From assembly GCA_013816725.1 (NCBI GenBank), contig JACDEA010000011.1, positions 1 to 16,177 on the forward strand: a stretch of 16,177 nt of DNA, read 5' to 3'. Source of the stretch: Actinomycetota bacterium. GTDB taxonomy: Bacteria > Actinomycetota > Acidimicrobiia > Acidimicrobiales > JACDEA01. A program made the translations under genes and the position numbers. Shown here piece after piece: positions 13,734-16,177 of the stretch (position 1 is the stretch's first letter; each line of letters begins with the position of its first letter). The notes beneath the pieces are model-generated. The model did not search any database, had not been told where the DNA came from, and was given only the letters and a program-made list of their open reading frames with translations.

Positions 13734-14869
13734 TGCGGGTAGTCCGCCGCATCCCTAACGACATCGGAGTCGTCGAAGGACGACAGCGCCGTGGCGTCGC
13801 CACCCAGACTGGAGATCATCGTGACGTAGTCCGCCTTCATCAGCCCGAAATAGGAGTGGTCGTGGTCACCGGGACCACCGGGCAGGTCGTCGTCGCGGAG
13901 CGTGTCGACGTAACGCACACCGGCCTCCCGTCCGATCTCGGCCAGTACCGGGCTGGGGAAGACCTCTGAGCCGAAGATCGCCGGCACCTTCTCCTTCTTG
14001 AGCTGTTCGATCAGCCGCGCAACCTCTTTGGGCGTGGGGTCCTCGAAGCTGGAGACTTGGACGGCGCCGATGATCGTCCAGCGGTAGTGCGCGGCGAAGT
14101 AGGCGTAGGCGTCGTGGTAAGTCAGCAACTCCCGGTTGTGAGCCGGCATCGTGGACGACGCGTCCTCGAAGAGCCGGTCGAGCGAGTCCACCTTGGCGGT
14201 GAAGCGGTCGGCGTTGGCGCTGTAGTAGCTGGCGTTGGCGGGATCGACTTTGGACAGGACGCTGGCGGCGATCACGGCGTAGCACCGGGCCATCGGCGGG
14301 TTGGTCCACAGATGGGGATTGGGCTTGCCACCGGCACGGGGGAAGGAGAAGTCGTAGACGTACTGGTCCGGGCGCAGCACGATCGAGCCCAGTTCGATGA
14401 CCTGCCCGCCGGCGGGGAGATTGTTCTTCGCGAGCTCCTTGGTGGGGTCTTCGAGTGACAGGCCGTTGACGAAGACGACATCGGCCTTTGCGAACAGCGC
14501 GGCAACGCTCGGCTTGGGCTCATAGGTATGGCTGTCCGAACCCTCGGGGATCACACCATGCACATCTGCCCGATCGCCGGCGACGTTGGCCACAATCGAG
14601 GTGATTGGCGCGACGGTTGTGGCGACCTGGGGCTGGTTACCGGCGGCTAAGGCCGGTCGGGCTGCGCCGGCATCGGTCGCCGCAGACGGGCAGCTGAAGT
14701 TCGCATCCTCCCGGATCGCCGCGGCCGAGCGCTTGTCACCGCCCGAGCTGGCTTCAGCGAAGTCCGAGCTGCGCGTTGAGCCAGCGTGAGTCGACGAGCT
14801 CTTGGCGCAGCCGGCGAGGACCAGTCCGATCACGACGATCGCCACGAAATGTCGTCGGCGTCGGTGCAT
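13730..14869 (-). CDS. Metal-binding lipoprotein of the ABC importer (cluster A-I, ZnuA/TroA-like)
   Basis: The 379-residue product has a lipobox LAGC (Cys21), an unusually long low-complexity linker (about 22-80) and a cluster A-I metal-binding domain. Candidate ligands in order are His114 (DSHTYEP), His186 (NPHLW), His252 (TYHDAYAYFA) and Asp322 (YVDTL). The three-His plus Asp set resembles TroA/ZnuA rather than the Glu-containing Mn site of PsaA, which tilts the guess toward zinc. The long His-rich loop of many ZnuA proteins is absent; only a short GDHDHS occurs near 334-339. It captures metal outside the membrane for the ATPase and permease encoded by the next two genes. It is divergent from a Fur-family gene, which probably represses it. 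Confidence 0.92.
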   Translation of the reverse strand: MHRRRRHFVAIVVIGLVLAGCAKSSSTHAGSTRSSDFAEASSGGDKRSAAAIREDANFSCPSAATDAGAARPALAAGNQPQVATTVAPITSIVANVAGDRADVHGVIPEGSDSHTYEPKPSVAALFAKADVVFVNGLSLEDPTKELAKNNLPAGGQVIELGSIVLRPDQYVYDFSFPRAGGKPNPHLWTNPPMARCYAVIAASVLSKVDPANASYYSANADRFTAKVDSLDRLFEDASSTMPAHNRELLTYHDAYAYFAAHYRWTIIGAVQVSSFEDPTPKEVARLIEQLKKEKVPAIFGSEVFPSPVLAEIGREAGVRYVDTLRDDDLPGGPGDHDHSYFGLMKADYVTMISSLGGDATALSSFDDSDVVRDAADYPQ

Positions 14870-14877
14870 CGCACATC

Positions 14878-14906
14878 AACGTAGTGCGACCTGGATGCAT
14901 ACACAA
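14878..14906 (-). promoter_or_regulatory. Candidate near-leaderless promoter of the metal ABC importer operon
   Basis: On the minus strand TTGTGT (14906-14901), an exact 17-bp spacer and TACGTT (14883-14878) form a -35/-10 pair. The expected start point is at about 14871, only two bases before ATG 14869, so the message would be essentially leaderless. No Shine-Dalgarno sequence is present. Confidence 0.45.
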
Positions 14907-14912
14907 CCTGGA
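14889..14912. promoter_or_regulatory. Direct repeat, candidate Fur-family operator
   Basis: ACCTGGA occurs at 14889-14895 and 14906-14912, 17 bp apart start to start, and each copy is followed shortly by a CAT (TGCAT, CTCAT). The first copy lies in the spacer of the importer promoter, and the second overlaps the -35 regions of both divergent promoters. That is where a metal-responsive repressor would block both units. It does not obviously match a published Zur or Fur box. Confidence 0.35.
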
Positions 14913-14936
14913 CTCATCACAATCCGCAGCTAGAAT
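14909..14936 (+). promoter_or_regulatory. Candidate leaderless promoter of the Fur-family gene
   Basis: TGGACT (14909-14914) and TAGAAT (14931-14936) are separated by 16 bp. Seven bases after the -10 is position 14943, exactly the GTG start of the Fur-family gene. A leaderless message is therefore predicted, in keeping with the lack of any Shine-Dalgarno. Confidence 0.5.
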
Positions 14937-14942
14937 TCTTGT

Positions 14943-15377
14943 GTGCCTCGCGCGGTGCCCTCGGCAGCTGTCGACGAGATAATCGACGTTCTCCGGGCTG
15001 CCGGGGAGCGGATCACAACCGCCAAGCGTGCCTTGGTGTCCGAACTGCTCGGCTCAACAGCGCACGTCACTGCCGAAGAGCTCATAGAGCGCGTCCAGAA
15101 AGTGCATCCCGACGTCAACAAGTCGACCATCTACCGCATCCTGCACTCGCTCGAAGCCCACGGGATCGTCGAGCACGTGCATCTCGGTCACAGCGCCGCG
15201 GTGTATCACCTGAGCGGCAAGACACACCACCACCTGGTGTGCGAGTCATGCGGTCGCGTGCAGGAGGTGCCTGAGGCCACGCTCGCTGCCATCGCGCGCA
15301 AGCTCCGCCACGACTTCGGGTTTTCCGCGAATCTTCGCCACTTCGCGATTTCCGGACATTGCGAGACGTGCGGCTGA
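14943..15377 (+). CDS. Fur-family metal-responsive repressor (Zur-like)
   Basis: The 144-residue product shows the Fur layout. An N-terminal winged helix (about 8-85) has the recognition helix NKSTIYRILHSLEAHGIV (59-76). The C-terminal dimerisation and metal domain has KTHHHLVCESCG (93-104) and a final CETCG. The two CxxC pairs (Cys100/103, Cys140/143) form the usual structural zinc site, and His80, His83 and His95-97 are candidate sensor ligands. The divergent, 73-bp-spaced zinc/manganese importer makes Zur the best guess; Mur or Nur cannot be excluded, the latter because a NicO transporter lies nearby. GTG 14943 is supported by the -10 box seven bases upstream; it gives a normal family length. 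Confidence 0.88.
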   Translation: MPRAVPSAAVDEIIDVLRAAGERITTAKRALVSELLGSTAHVTAEELIERVQKVHPDVNKSTIYRILHSLEAHGIVEHVHLGHSAAVYHLSGKTHHHLVCESCGRVQEVPEATLAAIARKLRHDFGFSANLRHFAISGHCETCG

Positions 15378-15408
15378 ACGGCATCGCGGGTCATCTAGCC
15401 CTGTGAGC

Positions 15409-15444
15409 GGTCACGAACCGGTGTGTACACACCGGTTCGTGACC
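15409..15444. terminator. Perfect 36-bp palindrome, probable terminator
   Basis: The sequence from GGTCACGAACCGG (15409) to its complement ending at 15444 is a perfect 18+18 palindrome centred on GTGT/ACAC. It begins 32 bp after the Fur-family stop, the expected place for a transcription terminator, and as RNA it would form a stem of about 16 bp with a tight GUAC loop. No U-tract follows. The perfect dyad symmetry also suits an operator for the gene at 15530. Confidence 0.7.
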
Positions 15445-15529
15445 AGTCGCCGACTTCCTCGCACTGAGCAGACCCTCAAGCTCTTCGCCCGTCGATCACT
15501 AACCGCGCCGAAAGCGCTAAGACGGTGCG

Positions 15530-15985
15530 ATGGCCGACCTCAATCCCTTCGCCCAACTCGTCCCGCTGGACCACGGCCTCGTGGTTGTCTCAACCGCACG
15601 GGCCGACGGCACGGTTCAGTCCTCGGTTGTAAACGCCGGGGTGCTCGATCATCCACTCACGGGCACCCCGGTCGTCGGGCTCGTCGCCGCGGCCGCTTCC
15701 CGGCGGCTGGTGAACCTCCGGGCCCGGCCGCGTGCCACCGTTGTGATCCGGGCCGGGTGGAACTGGGCGGGGATCGAGGGACCCACGCAGTTGATCGGCC
15801 CCGATGATCCGCTGGACGGCATCGACACCGAGCGGTTGCGCGTTCTGCTCCGCGACGTCTTCACCGCCGCGGGCGGCACCCATGAGGACTGGGATGAGTA
15901 CGACCGGGCCATGGCCGGCGAGCGTCGGGTGGCGGTGCTCGTCACCCCCGACCGAACCTTCGGCGTCGCTTACTCCGCCGGCTAA
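15530..15985 (+). CDS. PPOX-class (F420/FMN split-barrel) oxidoreductase-like protein
   Basis: The 151-residue product fits the pyridoxamine-5'-phosphate-oxidase-like split barrel, in particular the small actinobacterial F420-dependent PPOX subgroup. Matching stretches are LDHGLVVVSTARADGTVQSSVVNAG (13-37), PVVGLVAAAASRRLVNLRARPRATVVI (47-73) and a terminal RVAVLVTPDRTFGV strand (132-145). Such proteins usually act as dimers, binding FMN or reduced F420 at the subunit interface. Substrate and cofactor are not decided by sequence here. No Shine-Dalgarno is visible before ATG 15530; a weak TAAGAC at 15518-15523 stands where a leaderless -10 would lie, but its last base is poor. Confidence 0.82.
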   Translation: MADLNPFAQLVPLDHGLVVVSTARADGTVQSSVVNAGVLDHPLTGTPVVGLVAAAASRRLVNLRARPRATVVIRAGWNWAGIEGPTQLIGPDDPLDGIDTERLRVLLRDVFTAAGGTHEDWDEYDRAMAGERRVAVLVTPDRTFGVAYSAG

Positions 15986-15997
15986 CCAAATCGGTAA

Positions 15998-16177
15998 TTG
16001 TCGCAGCATTTCCTGATTCTCGACGCACTCGCTGACCTGCCCGAATGTGACCTCGGCACTGGCGATCAGGTCCTCGACCTGCACGGCCTCAAGAACCGCA
16101 TGGAGGCGCTCGTGGCCCAGGCGACCGCGGGCTTTGACGCGTCGGGCCAGTGGCGCGCCGACGGCGCCTACAACGCG
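15998..16177 (+). CDS. Start of a DUF222/HNH-endonuclease-type protein, cut by the window edge
   Basis: An open frame of 60 codons runs from TTG 15998 to the edge; an in-frame TAA directly precedes it at 15995-15997. The translation includes LKNRMEALVAQATAGFDASGQWRADGAYNA, very like the conserved N-terminal part of the actinobacterial DUF222 proteins that usually end in an HNH nuclease motif. The HNH part would lie outside the window, so nuclease activity is only inferred. Later in-frame starts, such as ATG 16097, would cut the conserved region. It follows the PPOX gene by 12 bp. Confidence 0.65.
   Translation, partial: MSQHFLILDALADLPECDLGTGDQVLDLHGLKNRMEALVAQATAGFDASGQWRADGAYNA

Noticed and set aside
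1..16177. tRNA, rRNA, CRISPR arrays, insertion sequences, phage genes
   Set aside because: None was seen on reading: no clustered spaced repeats, no transposase motifs and no cloverleaf-like sequence.

Overview
The window is GC-rich, densely packed chromosomal DNA that looks actinobacterial. The signs are frequent GTG and TTG starts, TGATG/GTGA translational overlaps, TANNNT -10 boxes set so close to start codons that several mRNAs would be leaderless, a class E/F-type sortase, a PPOX (F420-type) flavoprotein-fold enzyme and a DUF222/HNH-type gene. Nothing fixes the genus; Acidimicrobiia or a related actinobacterial lineage is a guess.

Layout. (1) 1-2494: a CocE/NonD serine hydrolase running off the left edge, divergent from an aldose 1-epimerase-like gene. 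(2) 2530-2575: a strong hairpin terminator shared by converging units. (3) 2588-5290, minus strand: a run reading, in transcription order, four-helix membrane protein, lipoprotein cupredoxin, then two paralogous exported ferritin-like proteins. (4) 5291-5743: a 453-bp divergent intergenic region with strong hairpins. (5) 5744-10942, plus strand: a DUF4331 surface protein with a C-terminal sorting signal, a class E/F-type sortase, a membrane-anchored TPR protein and a NicO-type nickel/cobalt transporter, all spaced by 2 bp or overlapping. (6) 10939-11989, minus strand: a DUF998 membrane protein and a broken ferritin/acyl-ACP-desaturase-like gene with an in-frame TAG and a missing C-terminus. 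(7) 12064-14869, minus strand: a complete Zn/Mn-type ABC importer (solute-binding lipoprotein, ATPase, permease), divergent from a Fur-family repressor at 14943-15377. (8) 15409-15444: a perfect 36-bp palindrome. (9) 15530-16177: a PPOX-fold enzyme and the start of a DUF222/HNH-type gene.

The unifying theme of 2.6-15.4 kb is metals outside the membrane: type-1 copper protein, di-iron-like ferritin folds, a His-rich NicO transporter, a cluster A-I metal importer and a Fur-type sensor. The most novel-looking part is the divergon at 2588-10942. It joins a sortase-anchored DUF4331 protein, its apparent dedicated sortase, a TPR protein and a transition-metal transporter to exported ferritin-like proteins and a cupredoxin. 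I propose it as a cell-envelope metal handling or metal redox module. The family assignments rest on motifs seen in the translations; the joint function is inference.
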